DNA of 64,000 nt from Inonotus obliquus (lineage: Eukaryota > Basidiomycota > Agaricomycetes > Hymenochaetales > Hymenochaetaceae), in assembly GCA_032164295.1 (NCBI GenBank), contig JAJHTX010000011.1, positions 1,054,001-1,118,000 of the forward strand, given 5' to 3'. Of this stretch, positions 38,248-48,868 are shown piece after piece. A model generated the notes under the pieces. The model was not told the origin of the DNA. It did not search any database and saw nothing but the letters and a program-made list of their open reading frames with translations. Within the stretch, counting starts at the first letter, position 1; each line of letters opens with the position of its first letter. Position numbers and translations under genes: made by a program.

Positions 38248-38708
38248 TCAGATCGCTTCACGCTCCTCCAAGATCTCGCGAGAGTGCTCCTTCGCCTCCT
38301 CTGAGACACGAGGGTTATTCAAAGTTGCCTACAGAAAGGACGGGGGAAGTCAGACAAGCTAGTTACAGAAGGCGATTCTGGTACCTTGTGTCCACCGACG
38401 AAGTTACCGAAGTTCTTGCCGTCCTCTGGCCGCGATTCACTTGCATTGGGCCTCGCCTGGGGCTCCCTTTGATCCTCAAGCTCTTCGAGGACCTGCTGGG
38501 AGTGTTCTTTAGCCTCTTCGGAAACGTTCGGGTTTCTCAAAGCAGCCTCTGAGAAATAGCACACCGATGAGAATGTATACAAATCGTGGATTATTACTCG
38601 GTACTCACTATGGCCACCGGCGACCTGTGACGACAAGGAAGCATTTCATCTAAAACATGGAAAAAAGTGAAGGCTCACGTTTCCGACATTCTTCTGGTCT
38701 TGATACAT
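38248..38708 (-). CDS. con-6: Conidiation-type protein 6 (Con-6 family)
   Basis: Four exons, 38679-38708, 38609-38624, 38385-38548 and 38248-38328, give 96 residues. The family's tandem repeat is plain: 'NPNVSEEAKEHSQQVLEELE' in the first half and 'NNPRVSEEAKEHSREILEE' in the second, each preceded by 'GGHKA'. Con-6 proteins are small, charged, intrinsically flexible proteins that accumulate during sporulation or stress in fungi; their molecular role is unsettled. The second exon is only 16 nt. A TATATA element lies at 38793-38798, about 85 bp upstream of the start. Confidence 0.9.
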
Positions 38709-39279
38709 GTTGCTCTCGATACTATTCCCGAAGCAGTTTTCGTGAGTGCGGTTTTCGAGTGGATGGCTGAGAACGGCACAAAGACCAACTCTATATATGC
38801 TTTGTACACCTCCTGGCGCGTAGACCTGGACCAACGGCTTTCGTCATAAATCTCCTCATTATGTGCATCATACTGATGGCGCGCATCGCAAGGCGCTGAG
38901 TCGGCCCCAAGAGAATCCGCATAAGCGAGAGAACCCCGCCAAAGCACTTCTGGAAACGGAGATCTCAAAGATATTGCGCAGATTTCCGCATTTCGGCTAC
39001 TATTTGCATGGATCATGCCCCGCGCTTCCCTGTCCGCATTAGCGGTAATGGATGACAACATCAACCATAAAAAAGCGAGTTTACCCACTTGGACCGGATA
39101 GCGAGTGGGTGCGCTGACCTCATAGTGGCGCAGTGAGAAAGCTGGAATGGTCTTGGGGGTATCCAACTTGCGAAATGACATTCATTGTTAATAACCAACC
39201 AGAAATCTTGCATTTCCGGCGCCATTGGACCCATGTTTGTCCTCTACAACTCATTGGCTGTAGCCCAAGCCGAATCACT
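38709..39279. other. Intergenic interval with a minus-strand open frame
   Basis: Contains the Con-6 promoter. An open frame at 38675-39181 on the minus strand overlaps it but has no recognisable motif. No gene supported. Confidence 0.4.
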
Positions 39280-39425
39280 GTTATAGAGAGAATCTCCATT
39301 TACCTTGGCGACCACATCTATCTTGAAATTCCCTGTTGCAACACCGAACTTGGATGTAGCTCAAGGAAGAACATGTTACAGGGGCGTGAGCATACCAGAT
39401 GGGATATACTGAAACTGGTGGGTCG
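39280..39425 (-). pseudogene. GH1 beta-glucosidase fragment
   Basis: The minus strand encodes 'PPVSVYPIWYAHAP' and, one frame over, 'KFGVATGNFKIDVVAKV'. These parallel 'APPVYPTWYAPSP' and 'KFGVATAAYQVEGAAKL' of the intact GH1 gene 2.5 kb away, in the same order. The frame change and missing remainder mark it as a decayed duplicate. Confidence 0.65.
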
Positions 39426-40377
39426 AGAATGAAAGAGTAGCAGACGCTGTTGACTCCGTCGGAGCTTGACGACCACACCGAGCTATTGTACTAACAGGCA
39501 GTCAGTTTCCGACCGGGCAAGAATGAAAAAATAAAATTATGCAACGTACAGAACGCTGCAGTCCAGCATCCCATTGCAGAAGTTCCTGGGTTTGCGCTAA
39601 CTCCAACACCGACGTCCGATGTAATTCGTGCCGTGCCAGGTGCACAAGATTTCGTTGAAGTGGTATCTGCTTTGCGGTGCCTGTATCTCCTATTACGGAA
39701 GTTCATTGGCAGTAGTCTGAGCAGGAAGTAACGGAACATCCCACTTGAAGCCGAGGGAGATATCAGGTAATCGCTCCACTAGTGGCTGATTGGGAATATC
39801 TTCGCTCATGAAGTGCATATACATAAGGAACCTGTGTCCTATGGAGGGAACCGTGCCTATGGGAGGTAGCTGGCTCATTGCGAGTTATCCGACAGCAAAC
39901 GGAGAATCTCTTTCGCAGAAGTGAAAAGTTGTTCACAGATGTCGTGGAGGGGCACCCATTCCGGGGCACATAACGAGCCGTAAAATCTTAAGCAGTCTTC
40001 AATTACCCATACTTGTAGCCCGTCTGAAGAATGATTTCGGGAACAGAAAGTAAGAGTCTACCAATCAGATCGCTCGGCCAGAAAACTTGACCGTCAACGT
40101 ACAGGTCTTCCATCTCCTGTTCCACATCAACCAGCATGCCTCCTATATATAAAGACTAGGCGGATAGTGGTGAAGGTGGGAAAGTTTCGATTGCACAACC
40201 TACTCTGAAGCTCGCCTTTATACCAAGAAGGCATTACGACATTATCCGCCTGCGGACGCCAATGGTACTGGGATAGGCGAACTGATCCCGAGTGACGGTC
40301 TTGCACTTTGTCGGGTGCAGCTGCCCCGAGTCTCTCCAATTGGCTTGCGTCCGGTACCACAAACGAGTTGAAGCATA
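39426..40377. other. Accessory interval without a clear gene
   Basis: About 950 bp left of the second MITE. Short minus-strand open frames (39491-39739, 39693-39878, 39763-39969) look like pieces of decayed genes, but I cannot assign them. Confidence 0.4.
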
Positions 40378-40747
40378 CTGTATGCATCTGTACGGGTGCA
40401 ACCGTAACGGTAACGCAGCCTTGGTTGCGTTGCTTGGTGTAACGTGTAACGCAAGGGTCGGGTTGCTTCATAAAGGGCGTAACGCAGAAAAATCTTCCTA
40501 ATTTTCTCTGGAATAGCTCAGTTTGCCTAAATTTGGTACGTTCTTGGGCGGGAAGTAAATTGCACTTCCAGAAGAGGTGTTTCCCGGCGTGTGGCATCCC
40601 TCTTTCGGAAGCCATTTCGGACCTATCGTCTCCATCCGGTTGTTTTGGTTGCCTGGAATAGGCTCTGTAACGCGTAACCCTGCCCTGGTTGGCAGTTTCG
40701 TTGCTGTAACGCAGTCGTCTCGGTTGCACCCGTACAGATGCGTACAG
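40378..40747 (-). mobile_element. 370-bp MITE (copy 2, inverted)
   Basis: Same length as the copy at 6324-6693 and nearly identical to it in the opposite orientation. The encoded incidental frames differ at only a few codons. TA flanks both ends (40376-40377 and 40748-40749). It abuts a FunK1 kinase fragment. Confidence 0.88.
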
Positions 40748-41019
40748 TAGATGCACTCGTCAGTGAGCGCACTGCCACTACTTCTATTCTTGTGTGAATT
40801 TGAATCGGTCCCGTGATCTGCCATATATTCAAAAACAAAAACATCAACCGAGTCACTTATGAATGGTCCTGCGAAGACTTGGCTACTGAGCTTGATGTTT
40901 CTCTGCGAATGCTTGAAGTCTAAGCTAGCAAATATCACGTCCAACTGCTCGACGAACTTCAAGACACGCCGGATGTGGTGCACATTGACAAAGGGTACTC
41001 GGTCGATGCTCTAGACACC

Positions 41020-41240
41020 AACGAGTCAATGCGTGCGAGTCGGCCCTTGAGTTCCTGGAGGCCATGTACGACCTTCTCGAAGGTAACTGGACGATCACAC
41101 CTTCCCGAATGTGTTTCTGACAATGCTCCCAGACCTACGCTACCTCTTCCAAGAGAAGAGTATACTATATCGAGACGTTAGCTGGGTAAACATCCTCATA
41201 CGGACGGCGGGGTTCGATGGCTCAGATGTGGAAGCCTACG
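41020..41240 (+). pseudogene. FunK1 fungal kinase fragment
   Basis: Plus-strand pieces read 'ALEFLEAMYDLLE' followed, after an intron-like GTAACT, by 'YLFQEKSILYRDVSWVNILI'. The second piece is the catalytic-loop region of FunK1 kinases (the usual HRD appears as YRD). The rest of the kinase is missing on both sides, so this is a relic. A second relic with almost the same loop lies at 61.9-63.0 kb. Confidence 0.65.
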
Positions 41241-41493
41241 GTCGGGCCATTCAAATTAGATTGATTGCTCCTCATATAAACACGGAATATTTGGAGTACT
41301 AGTGACGAAGATAAAAGGCTGCGACTCCATGCGCTACCAAGAACTTCTAAAACTGAAGAAGCTGTCAAGGAATCAAGACCCAGCGTAACTGCTATCCTTC
41401 TTGTTCTTGATGAATGTACGTGAAAAAGTGCATCAGTAACAAGCGGTACTCTTCCGACTATGCTAGAATCTATCTGCTGTGCCTGCAAAGACT

Positions 41494-41850
41494 TTAACAA
41501 TACGTCAAACCAAGGGTAATCTCCAAGTTACAATCGTTAAAGACGGCTTTCTTTAAGTGCGATATCATCCCTAATGTAGCCGTGAGCGGAAAGAATTGTC
41601 CATGAGAAACCCTTCCAATTTGAATATCACCAGGGTATGATCTCTCAGAGAGTCCACCTGATCCTTGCGTGTACCTTTGGGCTGCATATGGGTAGGAATA
41701 TGAGAGATTTATCATGATGGACGGTATTGTCCATTCATAAATATCGCAGCAATGATAGAACCTACTCACATCGGCTTCTTCATCAAGACTTCTTCCGCTG
41801 CCAGTGAGGGAGAAGGAGAACACGGTTAATAATAGAGCAGACGTTCTCAC
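41494..41850 (-). CDS. Possible small secreted protein, unrecognised
   Basis: A frame starting at 41850 opens with a convincing signal peptide ('MRTSALLLTVFSFSLTGSG'). A GTAGGT donor (after 'DEEADV') and an ATGCAG acceptor define an optional intron; both the spliced and unspliced versions stay open to a stop at 41494. I recognise no family. It sits just outside the 12-cysteine gene cluster but lacks its cysteine pattern. The 3' end may be incomplete. Confidence 0.35.
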   Translation of the reverse strand: MRTSALLLTVFSFSLTGSGRSLDEEADVSRFYHCCDIYEWTIPSIMINLSYSYPYAAQRYTQGSGGLSERSYPGDIQIGRVSHGQFFPLTATLGMISHLKKAVFNDCNLEITLGLTYC

Positions 41851-42189
41851 AAAGAAGCTAGCAGCAGCGGCTTTGTACAGTTAACGATGCATCTGCGGAA
41901 CGTTCCAGCTTATTGGGATGAAAAGCTTATCGATCCCAGAGGAATAATGTGGAATCCTGCAAGTTAGGCAATAACACGAATCGTAGTAATTGCAGTGAGT
42001 CGAAACAGGACAGTACGGAGCAAGTACTGAGAGTACGTTGAATTTAGGGTTTCTCAGTCTCTGCGCTTGTTTCGAACGCTGAAAAGTTTAGCCTAGCATC
42101 ATGCGCATGCCAGACAGATTCTCCGATACTTCAAAATTTCCAATGTATGATATGGTTCTGGCTGAGAAAATACTCGAAGGGATTCTCAA
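41851..42189. other. Short intergenic interval
   Basis: About 340 bp with no visible feature; downstream flank of SSP-1. Confidence 0.4.
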
Positions 42190-42936
42190 CTAACTAGAAG
42201 GACCGAGGCGGGTGAAATAGCGCTCGTTAGTTGCCACACATAGACCGCTGGTAATCCGCAACTGGCTTATGCACGTTACAACAGCGTTTCCTGAGTTTGC
42301 CTGTTGGAAGGGAACAGTCATCCCCAATGCTTTAGTTTCGAGTTTGTTAAGGAGATGGAGAACGTACGAGGTCATCCCAGCAGTACTGCGTGCTGATTTC
42401 TGCCAGGTTGATGAAGCCAAGCGAACATGTACCTAGCGTGATCGACATGAACGAGTTCTGAGGGACAAGGAATGTGGGGCCTTCAATCGCTGAGATGACG
42501 GGTACAGAGCCGATTAATGAGGTGCAGTCACTGGTAGCTGGTGCTGGACCGTTATTGAAGCAACCGCAGTTTGCTGGAGACAGGATTAAATCGAATCAAT
42601 GATTCTCTGTGAGTAAATTGGATTGTTCTCACTTGCTGTCCCACATTGGCATTGAGGACTTGGTGTGGTACATTCTGCTGCGCTACGCTCCTCGAGTGAC
42701 GTGCGCTTCTGGAGAACGGAGGAAGTGATACTGCTGGATAGGGCTGCGGAAGTGAAATTGCCATCCAAACATGTGAACGTCTGCTGTACTATTTCATGCC
42801 CGTCAACGGCAACCATCGTAGATGAGACCTCTTGAACAGAGGGACAGTCATCTATAACGGATTGCGGAGGCTGGCGAAGAGCTCGTGCACTAGCACTGAA
42901 AGCGAGAAACACTATCGTTGTCCAGAATGGTCTCAT
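42190..42936 (-). CDS. SSP-1: 12-cysteine secreted protein
   Basis: Three exons, 42633-42936, 42368-42573 and 42190-42300, give 206 residues. A signal peptide ('MRPFWTTIVFLAFSASARAL') is followed by an N-terminal region with 'DCPS' and 'TCLDGNF', a dibasic KR at about residue 77 ('VLQKRTSLEERS'), then a Cys-rich domain: 'ECTTPSPQCQCG', 'CGCF', 'SDCTSLI', 'GPTFLVP', 'GTCSLGFINL', 'CWDDL', 'VVTC' and 'GLC'. Twelve cysteines suggest six disulfides. KR is the cleavage signal of Kex2-type proteases, so the C-terminal part may be released as the mature form. I do not recognise the family by name. Exon 2 is 206 nt, as in the other intact members. An effector, antimicrobial or wall role is conceivable but unproven. 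Confidence 0.85.
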
Positions 42937-42982
42937 CGTGTAGTCTGCTCATAAGCCCGGATAAGTGCACATTCCTGGGGTC

Positions 42983-42988
42983 TTTATA
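42983..42988 (-). promoter_or_regulatory. TATA box of SSP-1
   Basis: TATAAA on the minus strand, 47 bp before the start codon. Confidence 0.6.
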
Positions 42989-43694
42989 CATATCTGTGGG
43001 ACATAAGCGAACAATTGGGAGTCCAAGCTGGAAAATAGTCGGCAATTGGGTAGAAAAGTGGATAAAGCACCAGACTCCGAGATCAACGGATACTTACGAG
43101 TACAGAAGCGTCCTGACGGAGAATAGAGCCCATAGCGACTATCCGAATTCAGGACATGATCATGAAGGTCCTGCGAACGACCTAGCCCTAAGTGTCAGAG
43201 AATTTGACAATGAAGATTTACCAAGTGATGCTCCCAAAATAACTTACTAGTGCAACGGACCACAAGACATAGCTTTGAAGCCAAGAGTACGGATATCTGA
43301 TGGAAGGTAATAAGAAGTAAGATATCTTTCTTGCGAGGGCAGGCACGAAAGTCGCAGGATCGTTCCCACAGGAAGCATCCGTCCTATGTCAAGGTCTGGA
43401 CCTGAAGCGTTTTTTCATGTGCAGTATGGCTCGCCAGATACTATCCGCGGAGTAAAGCTAATCTGACCATGATGCTTTTGCCATGCTATTCCGACTTCAT
43501 GAATGCCGGTGGGAAGTTCAGGTCTGCTGAACTTTTCCCCATGAGCAGATAAAGCTTTCCTCGACGTGCGTCTCAGGCACTAGAAGCCCTTGTTTGTTGT
43601 GCCTTCAGTAGAGATAATGGATACTCACAAATTTACCCATAGACCCTAATTTCTTTCAGCTGTGCACAGTTTTGCCAATTGCAAACTTGGCAGG
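42989..43694. promoter_or_regulatory. Divergent promoter region between SSP-1 and SSP-2
   Basis: SSP-1 and SSP-2 are transcribed away from each other, and this roughly 700-bp stretch between their TATA boxes is where shared control sites would lie. A plus-strand open frame (42918-43250) has no coding support. Confidence 0.5.
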
Positions 43695-43700
43695 TATAAA
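43695..43700 (+). promoter_or_regulatory. TATA box of SSP-2
   Basis: TATAAA 51 bp upstream of the SSP-2 start codon. Confidence 0.6.
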
Positions 43701-43750
43701 TTCCGACCAACTTTGGATGGAAATCTAAACGGACAAGTCTAGAGATCTCC

Positions 43751-44495
43751 ATGAAGAAGTGTTACGCTATTAGGATTTCCATGTTCGCCCTCATCATGGG
43801 AGCATGCGCCCTTCACGTTCGCCCTCTACCGCGCTCTGTCACAGAATTATGTCCCTCCGCGCAGCAGCGAGAATCGTCGACTCTCGCGGTCAACGGACAC
43901 GAAATCTTGCTTCAGACGTTCAATTGCCCCGGTGGCAACTTCACTGTGGACACTTTGTCTGACGCTGTTACAGCAAACTCTCTTCCGAAATCATCGTCCA
44001 TCGAGACCAGAAGTCAAGCGGAATGCACGACACCAACGTCCGTCTGTCAGTGCGGAACTGCAGGTAAGACCAAGCATGATCTTTCTCGGCAATGATGCAG
44101 GATAACATTCATTTGTTTTGCAGTTGATTGTGCTTGCTTCTCAAATGGAATCGCCCCTAGCACAAGCGACTGTAACACCTTGATCAGTTCGACGCGTGTT
44201 ATCTCGTCGATTCAAGGCCCGACATTCATGGTCGAACCCAATGATTTCCACTTTATCGTTTTGAACACCTGCACGCTTGGTGTCCTCAACGTCGCATCGT
44301 TCGCCGAGGAATTCTGCTGGGATGATCTCGTTAGTAGTGCCTCATGTTTGATTGTTATTTCTAGCTATGGGTTAATACTTCCCTTCGCAGGCTTCACAAG
44401 GAAACACAGTCGTGGGCTGCTTCCCAGGGCTTACGAGTGGCTTCTGTGTTAGCAACAATCAACGTTACATTACCCGTCTGGGCCATTCAACTTAG
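43751..44495 (+). CDS. SSP-2: 12-cysteine secreted protein
   Basis: Three exons, 43751-44063, 44124-44329 and 44391-44495, give 207 residues. It has the same plan as SSP-1: a signal peptide, 'LCPS', 'NCPGGNF', then 'ECTTPTSVCQCG', 'CACF', 'SDCNTLI', 'GPTFMVEP', 'NTCTLGVLNV', 'CWDDL', 'VVGC' and 'GFC'. The dibasic site is changed to 'PKSSSIETRS', so Kex2-type cleavage may not occur in this copy. The exon 2 donor is GTTAGT. It lies head-to-head with SSP-1, sharing an upstream region of about 0.8 kb. Confidence 0.85.
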
Positions 44496-45039
44496 CTTCC
44501 AAAGAGTCTGGAGGATGTGCTGGGCTAGTACACAGCCAGGGCTACAATATGATGTATGAGTTAGAAATATGAGAACAAGAAATTGATGTTGCCGCAGCGA
44601 GTTCCGGGATAGCCTGAGTGCACGTAAAGTAGTCTGCTCAACTTTTGGAAAGAGCTGGATGATGCGACTCGCGAATATCACCTAACAACGGCTGAGTCAA
44701 GTGACTGACCGTGACGCCTGCGCCATTCATCTCTGTGACAGGACGTGTCGCGAAGCCGTAACACATGTTGGTCACATGTAACGAACTAAGCTTGCTCCTT
44801 GCCTTGGTAATAGTTGGTATCATCGACGATTCATCGTCACCACACAAGTCGGAGGACCAGGTAGTATGGGCTCCCTTAAATAACATAACTTCGATTCTCT
44901 CGAGCTGGCGCAAAATACTATGCAGAACTCACGGAGACTATGCAGGAGAGACAGGCAAACAACCGGAGACCGATTCACAATAACGACAGGAGCGAAATAA
45001 CGAGACTCTGCACCATCGCAATCTCCGTGGCTATATACG
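44496..45039. other. Intergenic interval
   Basis: About 540 bp between SSP-2 and the SSP-3 relic. A minus-strand open frame (44638-44913) has no recognisable features. Confidence 0.4.
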
Positions 45040-45585
45040 TCAGATAGTGGTCACACCGAAGTGGATAGCAAAGCGCTGAGTTGTAGCCATACAGATCGCA
45101 TCACTTCGCGGCGGAGAGGCCATGCAGCTCATCTCACTGTTTGCTGAGCCAGCCTTTGGGAACAAGAATTATATTAAATTAATCGAATCGGAGATCGAGG
45201 AATCTTACGAGGTCGTCCCAGCAGAACTCCTTGGGTCCAGTATCAAGGTTTACGAAGCTGGCAAAGCACGTCCTGAGGTTGTGTGTTCCGTCTGGGGCTG
45301 GATAAGGAACGTCGGGCCTGTGGTGGACGCGATGACGGTAAAAGAACCGATGAGAGCAGAGCAGTCAGCCGCAACCGGGCTCGCACTCTCGGCGAAACAG
45401 CTGCGCATGACTGAAGTAATTAAATATCAGCAACCATTGACTTGGGCAACATAGAAGCTTACAAGATGACCACATTGGCACTCAGAAGCGGGCGTCGTAC
45501 ACCCGGCTGCACCACGCTTCGCAATCTCCGAACGCTTGTCGGACATGCTTGATGAAAGTGGTCTGATCTCGTGTAGCGCTGGGAC
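45040..45585 (-). pseudogene. SSP-3: broken 12-cysteine secreted protein gene
   Basis: Closest to SSP-5. Exon 3 (45040-45153) is intact and the same length (114 nt) as in SSP-5. Exon 2 (45209-45410) is 202 nt where every intact member has 206, a 4-nt loss that shifts the frame after 'IQPQTEHTT', although 'LRTCFASFVNL' and 'CWDDL' remain readable in the next frame. Exon 1 (from 45463) keeps 'ALHEI', 'SDKRSEIAKRGAA' and 'TTPASECQCG' but the similarity stops near 45585, so the signal peptide and first cysteines are missing. It is a non-functional duplicate. Confidence 0.8.
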
Positions 45586-46921
45586 CCCCTTGTCAGATAG
45601 AAGAGCATCACTTATAGCATGAGTATAGATTGCAGAGGATCTGTCCTTTGGATTTGGAAAACTCCTTCCTCTACGCTGTTCATCCGCCAGTTTGACTGTC
45701 TCGACCCAAGTTTACGACGTAATCCAAGTATCCTTGGACACTCAGTTCCTTTCCAAGCGCATTCCTTGGGTCACGCATGACCCAAAGTCTCACCGTTTCT
45801 CCATGTCACCCCCTGGATGTTTACTCTGGCGAGCAGAACCGTGCTTCTGTGGGATATGTGTGTCCGAGTTGCCTTAGATCTCGGGAAACAGTCCCTGGTC
45901 ATCCTCCTAGGATGGCGGAGGAAGGCAAGTGTGACAACAACGGCATCCGATAATTGTCTTACGATAACAGGTTCTTTCGAGATGAGAGTCTTAACGGGGA
46001 TCATGTTCGCGTCCAAGTAGAGCCAGGGTGGCTGCTTCGCAGCTTCCTTGGTCTGAAAACGCGTCATAGACGCGCTACGCTCTAGGCCTTTCTTGATCCT
46101 ATGGAATAACCCTGCATTTCTGCATCCTCTGATTGTAAATGATATCCTGTTCCGCCTTCAGTCACAAACCCCACGCAGTCGAGCGAGAATTCCCTCGAGG
46201 GGGCATCAATTTGAGCACGAGACGCTCAGACTGGGTCAGGAGTTTACGATCCATTGACACCGCATAGCAAATGCGTTCTTGAATACGCGTGCTGATCGCA
46301 CTTATACCTCTTTCCATATCCTGGAGCACTCAGTTATTTACGACGTATATTCCAAGGGTAAGATACGGCAAGATGATTGGCTTACCTGTGGTCACTCAGT
46401 TCCTCTTCTTCTGATAATCAGTTTTCTTTACTTGTAGTCTCAAATAGGTCCGCTTTAAAGGATCCTCTTTAACTGCGATAGAGCTTTGGAATTTTCCTTG
46501 GGCGGAAGGAACCGTTCCCACTATCGACTGTGCTGCGAGTAATACATAGACTCTGGCAGACCGCATGGATCAATCACCGTACCAAGTACCTTCGGAATCT
46601 ATGCGAATACTAAGAGATGGATGTAAAAACGAAGGAAGAGTATAGATTTTGGGGTATATTCATTGCAAAACTATGGAGCTCACACGGTGAAGGCGGAAGA
46701 ACCAGTAGAACCAATAATCACCAAGGAACCTGGCTTTAGGTTAATTGTAGTGTGTGGATGATACCTTCCATGCAGGATAAGGTAGCCATTCCTTGTAATT
46801 GTTTCCTTTTGCAGAGGACAACACACCGCTGATTATATTATTCAAGTCTCAAATTCTTTGCATGCCTTGACACCAAACTACATGAGCAGTATACTAACGT
46901 TACATGTGCATGACTGGTACG
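45586..46921. other. Intergenic interval holding a duplicated flank
   Basis: About 1.3 kb without a gene. The segment near 45800-45960, read on the minus strand, is recognisably similar to 48105-48260 read on the plus strand, the upstream flank of SSP-5. It is therefore the decayed upstream flank of SSP-3. The rest holds only short open frames. Confidence 0.5.
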
Positions 46922-47666
46922 CTATGACATTGATGTATGTCCGATACGTGTTATGAAGAACCCATTGTTCGCAATACACGATCCGCTAGTCATCCCTTGG
47001 GCGAAACATCCTGCACCAGTACGCGCCGTGCTTGCCTACAAACGATGCCATATCCAGTGAGTACCAACGTTCCCTAGAGCAAGTAACGGGAAGGAAGAAT
47101 CTACTAACGAAATCATCCCAACAAAACTCCGTAACTATATTCGCTAGATTTGCAAACGCGATTGAGCACGTTTGGAAGGTGACGACCAAAACATTCGATG
47201 GTAGGACGAAGAACGTCGGTCCCTCTATTTCCGATATGATAGTCGTCGAATTGATCAACGTCGTACAGTCACTTGTCGCTGGGGAAGTTCCGGCTTGGAC
47301 GCAAGTGCATGCGGCTAAAGGACACATTCATCAGGATGGGTCGTGCATGTATGAGGGAAACCTACCGCTCGCTCCGCATTGGCAGGCAGGAACCGGGACA
47401 GTACATTCAGCAGCACTGCGCTTTCCAATGCCGGGATTTGCTGAAGCATCTTCAAGCCCATCCGACACATTTGTCGGGCGTACGCTGCCCAAGCAACTGA
47501 AGGTCTGACGAACAATTTCGTTCCCCTCGTGAGTGAAGGCAGACGAAGCAACCAGTTCTGGGGAGGGACATCCCGGTTCTACAATACCCGACAGCAAACT
47601 AGTATCGCTCGCGATTGTTCCGATGCAGCTGGCGACGATGATTAGTTGAAAAATGAAGGATCTCAT
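46922..47666 (-). CDS. SSP-4: 12-cysteine secreted protein
   Basis: Three exons, 47366-47666, 47109-47314 and 46922-47035, give 206 residues. A signal peptide ('MRSFIFQLIIVASCIGTIAS') is followed by 'GCPS', 'SCLG', a KR site directly before the Cys-rich part ('GIGKRSAAECTVPVPACQCG'), then 'CTC', 'SDCTTLI', 'GPTFFVLP', 'QTCSIAFANL', 'CWDDF', 'AGC' and 'GSC'. I start at 47666 because an upstream in-frame ATG at 47714 lies only about 20 bp from the TATA box and would add a non-signal-like leader. This is the most diverged intact copy; the N-glycosylation-like 'GNF' block is lost. Confidence 0.83.
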
Positions 47667-47734
47667 GACGGTTTTCGACGGTGAAGGTAACAAATCCAAG
47701 TAGCCCTTCCGCACTCTTCAGACGGCATAATATA

Positions 47735-47740
47735 TTTATA
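47735..47740 (-). promoter_or_regulatory. TATA box of SSP-4
   Basis: TATAAA on the minus strand, about 70 bp before the chosen start codon. Confidence 0.55.
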
Positions 47741-48785
47741 GTTCTGAAATCATTATCAAGATCACATTTGAAATGTGGGAGTTGATGGACTGCAAACTCT
47801 GAGTGTCCCGTGCTCTGGTTGATCTCCCGTGTGGGGATTCCTGCTGGGCTGCGCGGGAATCATGACTGAAGGCGGAACAGAAGGTTAATCGCGATCACAT
47901 GAAGCACATGACAAGGCGTATGTCGGAGTTTATCAGGTTGCCAGAGAGGGGCATGGCGCGTCCATGGCGCGTCTTCAGATCAAGGAAGCCGCGCCGCGAA
48001 GCATTTACCCCGGGTCCGCTTAGGTGCGAACGTCTCCATTGGGACAGTCATCGCAATAGAACCGCGGGGTCTCAAGATGCTCCCCAGGTGTTTTCGTAAC
48101 TTCCGTTGGCGCTTCCTCCGCCATCCGAGGAACATTAGCAAGGAAGGACTGCCGCTGCTACTTCCTAAGATCCAAGTCCATCTGTATCCGCATATCTTAT
48201 CAAGCGCAATTATATTATCTAGAGTGAACGTCCGAGGTGGTCACATGGAGGAAACGGGCCGACGGACTTGCACGTGGTTTGGATGTATGGATGCGAGGAA
48301 TCACCACAGCCGCATTCGGAAAGTAATCGAGGCGATGTATGAGTATCCGAACGATGCTTAGATGTTGTGGCAATTTGGGTCTGTGATACACTGGAATGAG
48401 CAGGTGAACCATTCGCAGGAAGTCTGCAAAACTCTGGAGGACCGACGTTAGGTCTTCGATATTCGCTCCGGTGCATTGTTCTTCTCGTGAGGAGTGTATC
48501 GTCTGTCCGCATAGCACTTGTTTGCTCAAGGAGTAATATTGAGACCTGATGCTCGCGGTTGTATGAGATATCAACTTCGTTTCTGAGCGCATGCGCATCT
48601 TTCCCAGTTTATTCGTTTGATGCAGGCACAGATTTCCAACTCCTCGATACGGAATGACCACTCGTCCTCCCAGACATCATCAGACTCGGAGATGATCCGA
48701 CGGCGGTTAGTGATAAAGTCCTTTACAGCCGCTACGGGATGTCCGATGCTGTTGAGCTATCTGAACAATATTTCACTCCAGAGGC
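47741..48785. promoter_or_regulatory. Divergent upstream region between SSP-4 and SSP-5
   Basis: About 1 kb between divergent members. It contains the segment at 48105-48260 that is repeated, inverted and decayed, upstream of SSP-3. Open frames here (47899-48099, 48077-48361, 48215-48661) lack coding marks. Confidence 0.45.
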
Positions 48786-48787
48786 TA

Positions 48788-48793
48788 TATAAA
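48788..48793 (+). promoter_or_regulatory. TATA box of SSP-5
   Basis: TATAAA within TATATAAA, 76 bp upstream of the SSP-5 start codon. Confidence 0.6.
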
Positions 48794-48868
48794 CTGTGCA
48801 TGGTTCAGTGGAAAAGGCATCCCAGAGATAACAAGACATACTCTCTTCAGTGCAAATCTACACTCGCT

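Noticed and set aside
45122..45454. Plus-strand 110-codon frame
   Set aside because: It is the antisense of SSP-3 exon 2 and adjoining sequence; the minus strand carries the recognisable family motifs.
48215..48661. 148-codon minus-strand frame upstream of SSP-5
   Set aside because: No motif, no signal peptide and no splice support. It overlaps the duplicated flank shared with SSP-3.
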